Shown: positions 21,501 to 32,100, counted from the stretch's first letter. The stretch is 64,000 nt of DNA from Flammeovirga sp. SJP92 (GCF_001583495.1 NZ_LQAQ01000091.1:62001-126000); one strand, 5' to 3'. Made by a program: numbers and translations. Notes: a model not told the origin generated them from the sequence alone.

Positions 21501-23813
21501 AGATTCTAAATTGACAAAGAAATGAGTGCTATCTAATTCAACGTGTGATTTCACATAACTTACATCATGTCTTTCTTTATCTTGTATGAAATAAATTTTA
21601 TCTAAATTGAGTGTTGAATTTAGGTTTTCTACATCAAATCCAATCGTATTTGATTCTATATCCATACCAAATGCAAGTGTATCTTCATATAGATTGAGTT
21701 CATATAAGTCTATTACATTGACCTTACCATTAATAGATGCTGTCGGAATTTCTTTATTCATATCTACAGTTCCTACAAGGTCAAAATTCATAGCTTCTTT
21801 ATCCGCAAAAGCTTTCCATTTGGCTGACTGTCTATCAATACTCATTTTCATAGACAAGCCTTTATAATCGTAATCGTTGTATTCTGCTTTCTGAAGAATA
21901 AATGAAAGTTCGGCGATTAGATCTTTTTCCACATCAAACCCTTTTCCCGTCAGTGTTAAGTCAGTGCTTATCTTTCCGATGGTAGAATCTTTTAAAATAC
22001 GCCCGATATCTAAATCATATGTTTTTGTTTTCAGGGCATATTCATCTTCATTTTTAAGGTCGAAGTTTAAAGTAAAATATCCATTGTCAAAAATATTGAT
22101 TTGGGATTGTGTAGTAACATGTGTTAATCCTCCTTGTGCTCCTATGTTCCCTTGTATTCTTCGAGGAATTCTATAATCCTGTTGCATTGCAGAATCCAAG
22201 AAAATATCTAATAAAGGAGGTGTGTAAAACTGAAGTGAATCTATTGTTATACTATAGCTCAATGAATCATCAGACATTACATTGGCTAAATCCATTTTAA
22301 AGTAAGTGCTTATGCCAAGACTTGTTGATAGCTCAGTGTTATCAATTGACATTTTTGCTAAATCCCCTTCCACGACTGTTTTTGCATCAAGATCATGTTC
22401 TAAGAAAGGTTGAATAAGAGTATCTGATTTTAATGTTGGATCAAAAATAGTGGCATCACTAAAGGCGATATGCGCCTTTTTTAATGAATTTTTGAAATAC
22501 AATTTTTCAGGATAATCCCCTATTAAAAACAAATTTGGATAGCGGAGATAAAGATCATTTTGAATGAAACTATTGTTGAGCTCAAGCAACAAGTTATTTA
22601 CGGATAATTCTCTGGGTTGAATAGAAACATCAGTTCTAAGATTATTGACCTTAAAACCACTTTTCTCACTCACATAAAAAGAGAAAACTTCGAGGTCAAT
22701 TTTATCATTGTCAATAACAATATCATTTGTAATGTTATCAATCTGATTAAAATAAATGTGATTTGGATCTAAGCCCGACTCGACTTTTTCATACAAGTTG
22801 TCATCGTATTTCAAAGAAAGTTTTTCAATCTGTGTTTCTTTGATATTAATGTTCCATCCTAAATCCAAAGATTCTAACCTTGTCAACTTAGGTTTTACAT
22901 ACGGCTCATCAACTTTCAAAGTATCAGAGACCAAAGCATACTTAATATGAGAATTAGTTAATTTATTACTTTCAATTGAGATGATTGTCTTTTCTAAATC
23001 GAATAAGTGATTATCAATTTCATAGAAGCCAATCTTCACTTGTGCTTTCTCTTTGAGGACATTTTCATTATAATACAAAGAGAAATTATCAATCTTACCT
23101 TTTTTCAGTTTTAATATAAAAGGAGTACTTTCAGGACTTTCCTCAACTGGAACATCTTCACTTACTGGCATTGGACCAAACTGAGTATAAACAACCGTTG
23201 AATTATTTAATGCAAAATAATCAATGGCATAAATGCTGTTATTAAGGTCTATTTGAGGAATTGATGTTTCTGCTCTTCCTATTTCAACCTCAGCAGTTAA
23301 GTTCAAAATACTATCAACGTAATTGAAAGTGGTATTTTCGATCAAAATAGAATGAATTACAATTTCTGGTAAAGGTGATGAAGTTGTATCTTCTACGACT
23401 TCCTCTTCCTCACCAGAAGCAAAGGCTTCTATTAAATAATCAAAATTAAATTTCTCATCAGTACCTACAACAATTGTAGAAGAAAATCCTCTTAGAGCAA
23501 TTTCATCGAGGATGATTTTCTCTAGAGAAAGTGTTTCAAAATCAATATCAACTTCAAGTTCCTGAGCGGAAAAAAGCACCTCATTTTTAGGTGTAATCAA
23601 GGAAACCTCCTCAATAACTAATGATTTTGGGAAATTTAGGGCTATGTATCCTATTTGAAAGTCACTGTTTGTTTTTTCTGAAACATAAGAAGTAACTTTT
23701 TGGACAACTAGGTTTTGTATGTATGGTACTCTTAATATACCATAGATTGAGCCTAAAAGAATTATGAATAAAAGAAGAATACCAAAAAATATTCGCTTGA
23801 AAGATCCTTTCAT
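18531..23813 (-). CDS. tamB: TamB: inner-membrane-anchored AsmA-like bridge protein
   Basis: 1760 residues. An N-terminal transmembrane anchor (IFFGILLLFIILLGSIYGIL) is followed by a very long run of repeated beta strands (AsmA/DUF490 architecture). The conserved TamB C-terminal domain lies at about 1280-1660 (LVGGGTLNLRMDGGDDMVMSGQYTITEGDY, NPQANMTAIYEA, QVFALLILGTFL, VGVTLKKTLFNDRLSVSVGG). The last 95 or so residues are a low-complexity Ser/Gly/Met/Lys tail with two MKPA repeats, beyond the usual end of the domain. The family spans the periplasm and is implicated in phospholipid transport and outer-membrane protein assembly. It is coupled to tamL. Confidence 0.93.
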   Translation of the reverse strand: MKGSFKRIFFGILLLFIILLGSIYGILRVPYIQNLVVQKVTSYVSEKTNSDFQIGYIALNFPKSLVIEEVSLITPKNEVLFSAQELEVDIDFETLSLEKIILDEIALRGFSSTIVVGTDEKFNFDYLIEAFASGEEEEVVEDTTSSPLPEIVIHSILIENTTFNYVDSILNLTAEVEIGRAETSIPQIDLNNSIYAIDYFALNNSTVVYTQFGPMPVSEDVPVEESPESTPFILKLKKGKIDNFSLYYNENVLKEKAQVKIGFYEIDNHLFDLEKTIISIESNKLTNSHIKYALVSDTLKVDEPYVKPKLTRLESLDLGWNINIKETQIEKLSLKYDDNLYEKVESGLDPNHIYFNQIDNITNDIVIDNDKIDLEVFSFYVSEKSGFKVNNLRTDVSIQPRELSVNNLLLELNNSFIQNDLYLRYPNLFLIGDYPEKLYFKNSLKKAHIAFSDATIFDPTLKSDTLIQPFLEHDLDAKTVVEGDLAKMSIDNTELSTSLGISTYFKMDLANVMSDDSLSYSITIDSLQFYTPPLLDIFLDSAMQQDYRIPRRIQGNIGAQGGLTHVTTQSQINIFDNGYFTLNFDLKNEDEYALKTKTYDLDIGRILKDSTIGKISTDLTLTGKGFDVEKDLIAELSFILQKAEYNDYDYKGLSMKMSIDRQSAKWKAFADKEAMNFDLVGTVDMNKEIPTASINGKVNVIDLYELNLYEDTLAFGMDIESNTIGFDVENLNSTLNLDKIYFIQDKERHDVSYVKSHVELDSTHFFVNLESEAVEARVESDVTLDSISVMIERYFSQFLSSRKMIGKLPPSKGNLNGYVKIKDSELLTNGTIQDLDSLEFEKCEFHFNAAANTFDFDLLIPKIAYSDYHLDTIYTNVHANTEKLKYDLGFHRFLMLGYEDYAVHHWNFGGDGSNNHLTFKTEGFSEDYQKQWLYMGGDLELDSTTYKFSLEDKIIVNNEHWAVNKDNYILSDGNMPYVNNLHIEKGAQRIKLETTQFDEKDTVYTFQINKFSLDSATYNVKTDTSLINGEINALVNIGNLHNGGDLSADLSIDKFGFFNHILATIKNTASNTRNRDIYKNETSIKGAIGEITSEATYNMVDSIAPLDLSIDVDELLLEPFEKFSTGYASNLSGGFNGGIKVKGLGKAPLHVAGEILMDKPSFKVDLLNVSLTGIDGKMVFDNSGIHFNQFGFKDDEGHLAILKGDIETENYEEFNFNLSFSADDITLINSTSQDNPEYYGKLIVGNLTKIKGPLDHLIIDSDVRISRGTDLTYVYMDGGVGDVDTGDDIINFVEKGDTTVVKTKGDNYEISATIHIDEQSIFKVVIDPRAGDALTLVGGGTLNLRMDGGDDMVMSGQYTITEGDYSMTFYQLMNKKLKLAKGSSVLWTGDPYNPQANMTAIYEASTSPYPLVANQISQAEVNQYKAKRKFIVYMNMNGDVIKPELSFKLEYPEGSQGGDKIASAVENLNQDESQLNKQVFALLILGTFLNDAGGEGASTSDMVAGSVSSIISQQLNNVTDNLTNGFVDVDFDLDSYSQTEGDHSSNRTDVGVTLKKTLFNDRLSVSVGGKMAVNGNQNANNNNSNSFNTDFLLEYKLLTDGTLKNRLFRSIDAQYFTPDVFKTGVSIVFTKEYNNSKELFIRNLDKKKDIRKRMGMIKRSNSGGGMMKAAGSDSTSNSGGMKPANSTSMKPAKSDSVNVDTDSSTTIIEQDSIKKEETKETQSEPIGQQKLPINESNILHLFIPNQKNETTIISLAQNDE

Positions 23814-23942
23814 TATCGAATAGAGGGAATTGTGATCTATATATAAAAGTGAAACATAAAATTACTTAAATATTATATGTAGACCCAATTAAAAAGATGA
23901 AATAAAAAGGTATTCTAAAAAAAAGGCAAAAAAATATAGTCT

Positions 23943-24365
23943 TTAAGACGTTAGCCAGGCTTTATATCTGTTTGAAATGACCACTTTCATGATATCAAAA
24001 TTCTCCCAGCTGTCTTTTACGTGAAACATGGAATTTAATCCTTCAGATAATGTTTTTTGATAGTCTGCCAAGTATTGCCCACTGCCATAATATGATCTAA
24101 CAAATGGCTTTAATGTTTCTCTGAATAGAGAATAGTCAATAATACCGTCTAGAGTCTCTGCTAATATGATTGGAGAGATATCATTATTCATAAAGTGTAT
24201 AATCTGAGCGCCGTATTCATCTTCATAGTCATCACTGTAGAAATCATTTTTGATTACCCAACCCATGAATACACCCATATGAAGATAAGCTTGGTCTAAA
24301 GCTACTTCATCAGGGAATTCTGACCCAAAATAATTCCTTACATTATCTACAATATTGCTATTCAT
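23943..24365 (-). CDS. Conserved acidic protein of unknown function
   Basis: 140 residues, soluble, with no signal peptide. The first half has the motif QAYLHMGVFMGWVIKNDFYSDDYEDE, followed by ILAETLDGIIDYSLF and FVRSYYGSGQYLADYQKTL. The 'H.G.F..W........' and 'F...YY.....Y..DY' pattern is seen in small Bacteroidota proteins of unknown role, sometimes near toxin-immunity genes, but no toxin gene is present here. It stands alone between tamB and a TonB-dependent receptor, on the opposite strand from the receptor. Not recognised further. Confidence 0.6.
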   Translation of the reverse strand: MNSNIVDNVRNYFGSEFPDEVALDQAYLHMGVFMGWVIKNDFYSDDYEDEYGAQIIHFMNNDISPIILAETLDGIIDYSLFRETLKPFVRSYYGSGQYLADYQKTLSEGLNSMFHVKDSWENFDIMKVVISNRYKAWLTS

Positions 24366-24554
24366 TATCTATTATTTTAGTAACTAAAGTTAGTTTCACG
24401 AAATTAATATAATTATAAAAAGCAAAAATAACTTAACTTTTTAGATAAATTACGTGTAAAATGTAAACTAGATTTTAAAATCACTAAATTAGATTAATTT
24501 TTAAATGTACTTTCTTTAAAGTATACCAATTTTTTAATACCGTTTTTTGCAATT

Positions 24555-26981
24555 ATGCTTAAAAAACTAAGTCTATCCTTCTGTTCACTATTACTCGTTT
24601 TATTCGTCGGAGCCAGTCATGATTCAATTGCTCAGACCGCAACACTTAGAGGTGTTCTGATAGATTCTGTAGGAATGCCAATTCGATCAGCTATAGTACA
24701 AGAAGGTAAAAACAAACAGAATTTTTATCTAACCAATGATAAAGGCGGATATATTCTGACATTACCAGCAGATTCAACAATTACCGTTTTCTTCTCACAT
24801 CCTAGCTTCTCTCCTAGAGCCTTTGAAGTGAGATTGACAGAAAATGAGATTAAAACGCTTGATGCAAGATTATTCAAGCAAATTTACCATTTGAAGGAAG
24901 TGGAGATTTCTGGTGATAAAACACAACAAGAGCTAAGGGACAAACCAAGTACTGTATTTGTGAAAGGTGATGATCTTAGAGAAATACCAGTTGGCTACGG
25001 AGAGTTTACGCAACAATTGGTAGCATCTGGAGCTTTGGGCATTGCCTCTAACAACGAGCTATCTTCTGACTATTCAGTACGTGGAGGTAGTTTTGATGAA
25101 AACTTAGTATATGTCAACAATATAGAAATCTATAGACCATTTATAGCGAGAGCGGGGCAACAAGAAGGTTTGAGCTTTGTGAACACAAATATGGTGGAAG
25201 ATATTGAGTTCTCATCAGGTGGATGGGAAGCAAAATATGGTGATAAATTATCCTCGTCATTAAATATAAGATATAAAAAGCCCGTTGATTTTGGAGGTAC
25301 ACTTGAAGCATCATTACTTGGCGGTTCTTTGACGTTGGAAGGAGCTTCAAAAAATAAAAAGCACTCTGCGATTATTGGAGCAAGATATAAATCAACAGAA
25401 TACTTATTAAGTACTTTACAGACGCAGGGTGAATATAAACCCCGTTTTGGTGATGTACAGTCTTATTTAAGTTTTGATATTTCTGGAAAAGATAAATACG
25501 GAAAGACTTATATCGATGCTGTACTTTCTTATGGAGCCAATAGATACAGTGTTTTCCCATCTACAAGAAGTACAAATTTCCAAACAGGTGAAGGCATCAA
25601 TAACTTGACCATTGCTTTTCAAGGAAAAGAACAATTGGACTATGATACTTTCCAAGGTGGTTTGAAATTGATTCATACATTCAATCCTAAATTGACTAGT
25701 AATCTGATTACTTCGGCGATGATTACCCAAGAGCGTGAAAGAAGTAATCTGGAGAGTGGTTATAGAATTAGTGATTTGGAAGACTTGGGGGGAATTAATG
25801 GCAACGTTACAGAAAGAGGTCTTGGTGGAGAATTTCAATATTCTAGGAATACTTTAAAAGGGAATGTATTCATTATTGAAAACAGGAATGAGTATGAACA
25901 CAATCATTTCTGGAGAACTGAAGTCGGTTTCCAAGCCAAATTTGAAGATATTGAGGATAATTTGAATGAATATAAAGTAAAAGATTCAGCAGATTATGTA
26001 ATTTCAGTTGAAGATCAATTCAGGGCTGTCAATGAGGTTTCTTCTCAACGTTATTCAGCTTACCTTCAAAGTACTTACCTCTCTCCTAGTGATCTACATA
26101 GAATAACAGTAGGTTTAAGAGGAACGTATTGGTCAATCAATGAAGAAGTGAATGTTAGCCCACGTTTACAATATGCTTTTAGACCAGAATGGAAAAGGGA
26201 TATTATTTTCTCATTTGCCACAGGTGTTTATTACCAACCACCTTTTTACAGGGAAATGAGGAGACCTGACGGGTCACTCAATTTGGATTTGAAAGCACAA
26301 GGTTCCATGCACTTTATAGGTGGTATTGATTATAATTTTGAGCAATGGGGTCGTCCTTTTAAATTGATTTCTGAAGTGTATTATAAACAAATGTGGAATG
26401 TTGTTCCTTATGATGTAGATAATATTCGAATTCGTTATTCTGGAGAAAATGAGGCTGAGGCTTATGCAGTTGGTATTGATACTCGGTTAAGTGGTGAATT
26501 TATTCCAGGAACTCAATCGTGGGTTGGTATGAGTGTGATGAGTACCAAAGAAAAGGTTGACGGAGACCCTAGAGGTTACATCAGAAGACCAACGGATCAG
26601 AGAGTTACATTTACCATGTTTTTCCAGGATCATCTACCCAATAATCCTACTATGAGGATGAATATGAGGTTTATGTATGGTTCGGGCTTGCCTTTTGGTC
26701 CTCCTAACAATCCTGAACTAAGGAACTCATTTAGCGGAGGGAACGATTATATGAGATTAGATGTTGGTTTTCAAAAAATAATTGCACTCAATAAACAAGC
26801 AGATAACCCAAGTGAAGAATTTTTAAAGAATCTATCACTTGGAGTAGAAATATTGAATATACTTGGTAACAACAATGTGATTTCCCATACGTGGGTGTCT
26901 ACTTATGATGGTACACAATATGCTGTGCCAAATACTTTATCGCAAAGATTTTTCAATGTGAAAATGATTTTGCACCTATAA
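24555..26981 (+). CDS. TonB-dependent outer-membrane receptor with carboxypeptidase-regulatory-like N-terminus
   Basis: 808 residues. A signal peptide (to about residue 27) is followed by a CarboxypepD_reg-like domain (about 28-110: TLRGVLIDSVGMPIRSAIVQEG). The plug (about 125-235: VFVKGDDLREIPV, YSVRGGSFDENLVYVNNIEIYRP) and a 22-strand barrel follow. It is shorter than SusC (1022 residues here) and has no SusD partner, so it is probably a siderophore, metal-chelate or peptide receptor. The substrate cannot be told from sequence. It is followed 40 bp later by the MobA fusion gene, which may be transcribed with it. Confidence 0.92.
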   Translation: MLKKLSLSFCSLLLVLFVGASHDSIAQTATLRGVLIDSVGMPIRSAIVQEGKNKQNFYLTNDKGGYILTLPADSTITVFFSHPSFSPRAFEVRLTENEIKTLDARLFKQIYHLKEVEISGDKTQQELRDKPSTVFVKGDDLREIPVGYGEFTQQLVASGALGIASNNELSSDYSVRGGSFDENLVYVNNIEIYRPFIARAGQQEGLSFVNTNMVEDIEFSSGGWEAKYGDKLSSSLNIRYKKPVDFGGTLEASLLGGSLTLEGASKNKKHSAIIGARYKSTEYLLSTLQTQGEYKPRFGDVQSYLSFDISGKDKYGKTYIDAVLSYGANRYSVFPSTRSTNFQTGEGINNLTIAFQGKEQLDYDTFQGGLKLIHTFNPKLTSNLITSAMITQERERSNLESGYRISDLEDLGGINGNVTERGLGGEFQYSRNTLKGNVFIIENRNEYEHNHFWRTEVGFQAKFEDIEDNLNEYKVKDSADYVISVEDQFRAVNEVSSQRYSAYLQSTYLSPSDLHRITVGLRGTYWSINEEVNVSPRLQYAFRPEWKRDIIFSFATGVYYQPPFYREMRRPDGSLNLDLKAQGSMHFIGGIDYNFEQWGRPFKLISEVYYKQMWNVVPYDVDNIRIRYSGENEAEAYAVGIDTRLSGEFIPGTQSWVGMSVMSTKEKVDGDPRGYIRRPTDQRVTFTMFFQDHLPNNPTMRMNMRFMYGSGLPFGPPNNPELRNSFSGGNDYMRLDVGFQKIIALNKQADNPSEEFLKNLSLGVEILNILGNNNVISHTWVSTYDGTQYAVPNTLSQRFFNVKMILHL

Positions 26982-27021
26982 TCAATGTTTGTAACTTTAC
27001 ATAGAATAATCCGAAGATCTT

Positions 27022-28194
27022 ATGCAGGGAAATGATTTAGTACGTCCAAAAGTTGGAAGGTTTTGTAGGACTGAAGTTGCTTTTTTAGGTACTTCTTCCA
27101 GCAAAATTAAAGAGTTGATTTTTAGATTGACTGAAAGTTTATCTAAAAATTGGAATATAGGTTATATTGATTGTGATCATCAGTTTTCTGAGTTAGAGAA
27201 AGAATTAGGTGTGGATTCTCAAACTTCTTTATCTCATAAGTCAAGAGTTGAGATCATTGATAAAATCACATTTTCGAGGATTGATGTAAAGAAAGCATTG
27301 AGCGTCAATGATAGACATGTTGTGTTAAATGATATTGATGTTGCTTTTATCAATGGAAACCACTTCAAAGCGTCGAAACAAATACTGATCATTGATAAAG
27401 AAAACACTTCTAAAATCAGTCGTAAAATCAGCCGTTTAAGCAATTTACTTTGCATTATCTATGCTGATGGAACAACGGAGGCTGATATTCCAGATATTTT
27501 GCATGAACGTATCCATAATATACTCCAAAAGCCAGCCTTCCCCATTGAAAAAATACATCACATTTGTCAAGTAATAGAGGGTAAAATTAAAGCTGATATT
27601 GGTCAGATTAATGGTTTGCTTCTTGCAGGTGGTAGAAGTAAAAGAATGGGTGGTAAGGATAAAGCTAGAATTAACTATCATGGCAGAGAGCAGCGTTTCC
27701 ATATGAAAGAGATTCTTTCAAAATATACAAACGCGTCATTTATGTCATGCCGACCGGATCAAATTGACACTTTTTCTGATCAATTGAACCTTCTTCCTGA
27801 TACCTTTTTGAATTTGGGCCCTTTTGGAGCATTATTGACTGCCTTTAGAAGTAATCCCAATGCAGCATGGATCACAGTTGCTGTAGATTTACCTTTTGTA
27901 GACGACAAAACAATTATGCATTTGATTGAGCAAAGAGATCCTACAAAGGTTGCGACACTTTATAAATCAACAAATACAGGTGATCCTCAACCACTTCTTG
28001 GTATTTGGGAACCACGTGCCTATCTCCTGCTTTTACAATCATTAGCTTTTGGAAAAAATAGTTTAAGAGAAGTCATTGAAGATGCCAATATTAAATTAAT
28101 TACTCCACTTTCTGAACAAACTTTGAGTGAGGTAGACACTATGGATGAGCTAGATATTGCCATAAAACAGCTAAGTCAGCAAAATTCAATTTAG
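27022..28194 (+). CDS. MobB-like (degenerate) / MobA fusion, molybdenum cofactor guanylyltransferase-like
   Basis: 390 residues. The C-terminal half (about 195-390) is a MobA-type nucleotidyltransferase: LLLAGGRSKRMGGKDKA (199-215), then LGPFGALLTAFR and AVDLPFVDD, the metal-binding Asp motif. The N-terminal half resembles MobB (VAFLGTSSSKIKELI at the P-loop position, DVAFINGNHFKASKQILIID for the EGFK region), but the GKT/S of the P-loop is missing, so GTP binding is doubtful. MobA transfers GMP to molybdopterin. No other moa/mob gene is in the window. It may have been co-opted to another sugar or nucleotide transfer. Confidence 0.78.
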   Translation: MQGNDLVRPKVGRFCRTEVAFLGTSSSKIKELIFRLTESLSKNWNIGYIDCDHQFSELEKELGVDSQTSLSHKSRVEIIDKITFSRIDVKKALSVNDRHVVLNDIDVAFINGNHFKASKQILIIDKENTSKISRKISRLSNLLCIIYADGTTEADIPDILHERIHNILQKPAFPIEKIHHICQVIEGKIKADIGQINGLLLAGGRSKRMGGKDKARINYHGREQRFHMKEILSKYTNASFMSCRPDQIDTFSDQLNLLPDTFLNLGPFGALLTAFRSNPNAAWITVAVDLPFVDDKTIMHLIEQRDPTKVATLYKSTNTGDPQPLLGIWEPRAYLLLLQSLAFGKNSLREVIEDANIKLITPLSEQTLSEVDTMDELDIAIKQLSQQNSI

Positions 28195-28243
28195 ATTTTT
28201 GCTGATAATGTTTAGATTTGTGTAGAAATTAATAAAAAACGTC

Positions 28244-28897
28244 TTGAATAAAGTAAGATTAGAAATATTAGGGCTATCAGCTAGCCATACCTCACATGGT
28301 TCTTTTGCTCTAGTACTTGGAGAGAAACATGGAAATAGAAGACTGCCAATTATAATTGGTATGTTTGAAGCACAAGCTATTGCATTGGAGATTGAAAAAA
28401 TTTCATCTAACAGACCAATGACACACGACTTGTTTAAAAACTTCGCTTTAAAATTAGGAGCATCTATTAATCATATACAGATTTCCAATTTGAAAGAGGG
28501 AGTTTTTTATGCTGACATTCATATCATTACTGCAGATGGAGAAGAAATTGTTTTAGATTCACGTCCATCTGACGCTGTGGCAATCGGAATTCGATTCAAC
28601 GCCCCTATTTATGCATATGAAAATATAATGGGTGAAGCAGGTATACAGGTTGAAGAATTAGAACAGGATGAAGTAGATCACATTGACGATGATTTAGAAG
28701 AAGATGACGATTTGGAAATCGAAGACTTCGAAGGAGTTGAAGATGAAGATGACAGTAATGTTATTTCTGAATCAGTTGGTGGTGATTTATCTACTGTTTC
28801 ATTAGACCAACTGAATAAAATGCTTCAAAAAGCAATTGAAGATGAGGATTATATGAAAGCGGCCCAATTAAGAGACGAAATTACAAAAAGGCAATAG
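28244..28897 (+). CDS. Bifunctional nuclease (BFN/DUF151) family protein with C-terminal UVR motif
   Basis: 217 residues from a TTG start at 28244. The BFN domain (1-135) has LGEKHGNRRLPIIIGMFEAQAIALE and LDSRPSDAVAIGIRFNAPIYAYE, both hallmarks. A strongly acidic linker (about 140-172) follows, then a UvrB/UvrC motif (LDQLNKMLQKAIEDEDYMKAAQLRDEI). Family members have nuclease activity in plants; the bacterial role is unknown. It is 49 bp after the MobA fusion gene and ends with a strong terminator. Confidence 0.9.
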   Translation: MNKVRLEILGLSASHTSHGSFALVLGEKHGNRRLPIIIGMFEAQAIALEIEKISSNRPMTHDLFKNFALKLGASINHIQISNLKEGVFYADIHIITADGEEIVLDSRPSDAVAIGIRFNAPIYAYENIMGEAGIQVEELEQDEVDHIDDDLEEDDDLEIEDFEGVEDEDDSNVISESVGGDLSTVSLDQLNKMLQKAIEDEDYMKAAQLRDEITKRQ

Positions 28898-28948
28898 CGA
28901 TACTGATGAAGTCAAGATGCTTAAAAGTATTGATTATATACAAAAAGA

Positions 28949-28986
28949 CAGCACCATGAATAATTAAATTCAGGTGCTGTTTTTTT
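28949..28986 (+). terminator. Intrinsic terminator of the BFN gene
   Basis: Stem CAGCACC (28949-28955) / GGTGCTG (28973-28979), extended by TGAA/TTCA past one bulged A, then T7 at 28980-28986. Confidence 0.9.
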
Positions 28987-29056
28987 ATGCTGATCAATCT
29001 TAAGTATGAATCTGCTAAGCAGTTTTCTAATTATTGAGGAGCTGTTATCTTAAGCT

Positions 29057-29092
29057 TAAAAAGAAATGCACCAAGAATAACTTAGTGCATTT
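29057..29092 (-). terminator. Intrinsic terminator of the T9SS subtilase gene
   Basis: Stem AAATGCAC (29064-29071) / GTGCATTT (29085-29092), followed on the minus strand by C and five U. It closes the SusCD-subtilase operon. Confidence 0.75.
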
Positions 29093-29114
29093 GCTGTTTA
29101 ATCCAATTCAATAT

Positions 29115-32100
29115 TTACTTAATTAGAAGTTTATGGGATTTTGCATATTGCATATCCACATTCACTTTCAGAATATAAACTCCTTGAGGTAAACCTTCTA
29201 AAGGAATTAATTCAGAATGCATACCAGCAGGTTGTTGTGTATATGATTTTCTATAGATGCTTTTACCATGAATATCAACTACTTCAAACTGGACATTTGC
29301 TTGTTCATCAACTTTATAAGCCAAGATTGCTTTACCTTCAGTAACAGGGTTAGGGTAAACTGTTGAGTGTTCAAATGATCCAAGATCTAAGTGGATTGGT
29401 TCTCCATTTTGATCTCTGCCGTTCATCACCGCAGAAGGATCGTCAATAATTTCAACATAAACAAAGTATCCTACTAAACCATTTTCTTTTCCATCGTCTG
29501 CAACAAATAACAATCGCCCTACTCCTTCTGTATTAGGATTAATATTGATGTGAGCATAGCCTAGTGCTAAGTCAACAATATTCGGGTTGTCATTTCTCGC
29601 ATAAATTTGAAGTTGATCTCCGTCAGGATCTTCAAATAGATCGTTTGGATCAATTGTGACAGTTTGAATAGTATCAGCCAAGTTAATTCTGATGATGGCA
29701 TAATCCATATTCAACACTGGAGGTCTGTTTTTATGAGTAACCTCTATAAAAGTTGTATCTCTAGTGATGTTACCAAATTCGTCTGACACTGAAATTGGAA
29801 GACTATAAATACCTTCACTTTCATAATCTGCATTCACTTTTAAAGAAGCGGTTTGTGCACCATCTTGTTGGAAGTGGTATTGAATCTTCTGAATATTATT
29901 TGAATCCACTTGAATAGTCATAAGATCACCTTCAGGATCTTCAAATAAATAGTTGAATACATATTCCCCATCTTCGCTGACTCTCAATGTATCTTGATAA
30001 CTGTTTGGCGTGTGTGTGAATGTAGGACGGCCATTGACCGATACATTCATCTTCACTAGCGTCTTTTTATTATTGATATCATTTGAAGTCACGATGATAG
30101 AAGCTACATTTTGACCTGGGTTTGCAGCAGAAGCATTGATTGTTGCTGTCACTTCAGATAAACCACCTTCAGAAAGCACTCCCTCTTTTTGATCTAATGA
30201 TAGCCATTTATTTTCAGCACTGGCAGTTAAAGGCCTGATTTTCCAAACAAACTTCTCATAGTCATTTGCTTGCCACCAACGGTATTTATCATCTCCTTCT
30301 TCACCGCTGAATACACCACTGAAAGTATTGTCCAATATTGATCTATCTTCTGAAGTGTTGAAACCCATATACTTGTGAGTCACAGGTAATCCTACACCTA
30401 TATAGAAAGCTTCACCTTCTGGAATATGGAAAGGTTTTTCCAGTTCAAAATACATCCAATCTTCATCAATTACTTCAACAATTTGGAATTTTTGATCTAA
30501 TAAAATAGTACCATCCTGTGGTAAATCACCTCCTTGGCTGATCATGATTCTCACATATTCATTGATGTTTTGAATGTAGGAATACACTTTTACATGTGTG
30601 ATGTCAAATCCACCTTCTGGAGCCACAAATCGATTGGCAAAACCTAATTTTGCACCTACCACAAACGGTGTGAACACGCCATCTGCATCCTCACTCCAAT
30701 CGATAGCTAATGAATCAACAGCTAAACCATTCGTAGTTTTTATTTCACCGATTTCATCTATTACACCAGGAATTACAGTTGGATCAATTTCTGGTAAAAC
30801 AGCAGGAATAACAGTGTATTTCAACTTAGAAGTACCGTCGTTTTCAATGTTGAATGAATATGTTGTTGTATCAGTACCTCTCAATGAATATTCTTGGTTT
30901 GTAGCATTCCATTTAAAGACTGGTGAATCAACCAACTCTGCTGTAATTATAGCTGAAGATTCCCCAGCAGTATTGATGAAGTTTATTTTCCCATTAATAT
31001 CACTTTGCTCTGCTATTGGGAAAACCGCTTTAACAGTTATAACTTCCCATGGAGCAATTTTAATTGGTGATAATAATACGCCAGAACTATTCATGATCAT
31101 TTGATTACCTTCTTCATCAAAGAAGTCTACTTTATCGAGATCAGTTTTTGTGATTTGAGTGATTTCTAAATCATTATTACCACTATTCATTAGCTGAATA
31201 TTTTCAGAAATACTCAAGTTTTCTTCAAAAACAACCTCATCAAAGTCAACATCATTTAATACTGATAACGCTGAAGTTCCTGTAAGATTTACTTTAACTG
31301 GGATTTCAATGATAGGTTTGATATCACTGTTTGTTCTAACTCTCAACGTATCAACATAGGCACCAGAATAATTGAATCTTGAAGTGTTGATTGAAAGTGT
31401 AAAACTATCTTTTGCGTTGGCATTGACCTTGTGATGAACTGGAGGAACAATTGCTATTGTTGATTTATCGGTGAGTTTAGATTGATTGACAATTAATACA
31501 TTTTCATCTTGTAAAGTGTATTTTTCATCAGGGCTTTCTAAACCGTATCTTAATAAACCACCCCATGTATCCAGTTTTTTATAATGGAAATAAATTCGCC
31601 CATCTTTCACTATTTCAAATCCGAAACTCAAAATACCAGGGCTAGAAGTAGCATCTTTACCAATGATATTATTCCATTGTACTAATAAGCGATCCTCCGT
31701 TACTTTGTAGTAAACACTGTCTGTTCCAGAATATTTAAGGTAAGACCAGAAAGGTGCAATAATACCGCTTACTCCGTCTTCTTTCTCAAATCGTTGGTTT
31801 AAGAAATCTTCTTCCATTGGAAGAACCGAGGCCATACCGTGAATTGACACCCAGATACTGTCATATTCTTCTCCATAGAAAGGGAAATCAAATGGAAGAC
31901 CTATTGCTAATGGTTTACCATCAACCAGTGAAAGTACGCTCTCATTTTTGATATTTTCCCAACGGTAAAAATCGTTTTCTGAATTACTTGTATGCCAAGT
32001 GTATCCATAATCATCCTTCATGAATCCAAAAGCAGTGCTGTCAAATGTGTCATTGATTGCATCATTTTCAAGAGAAGTAAATAAACCTTCTTGAATTACA

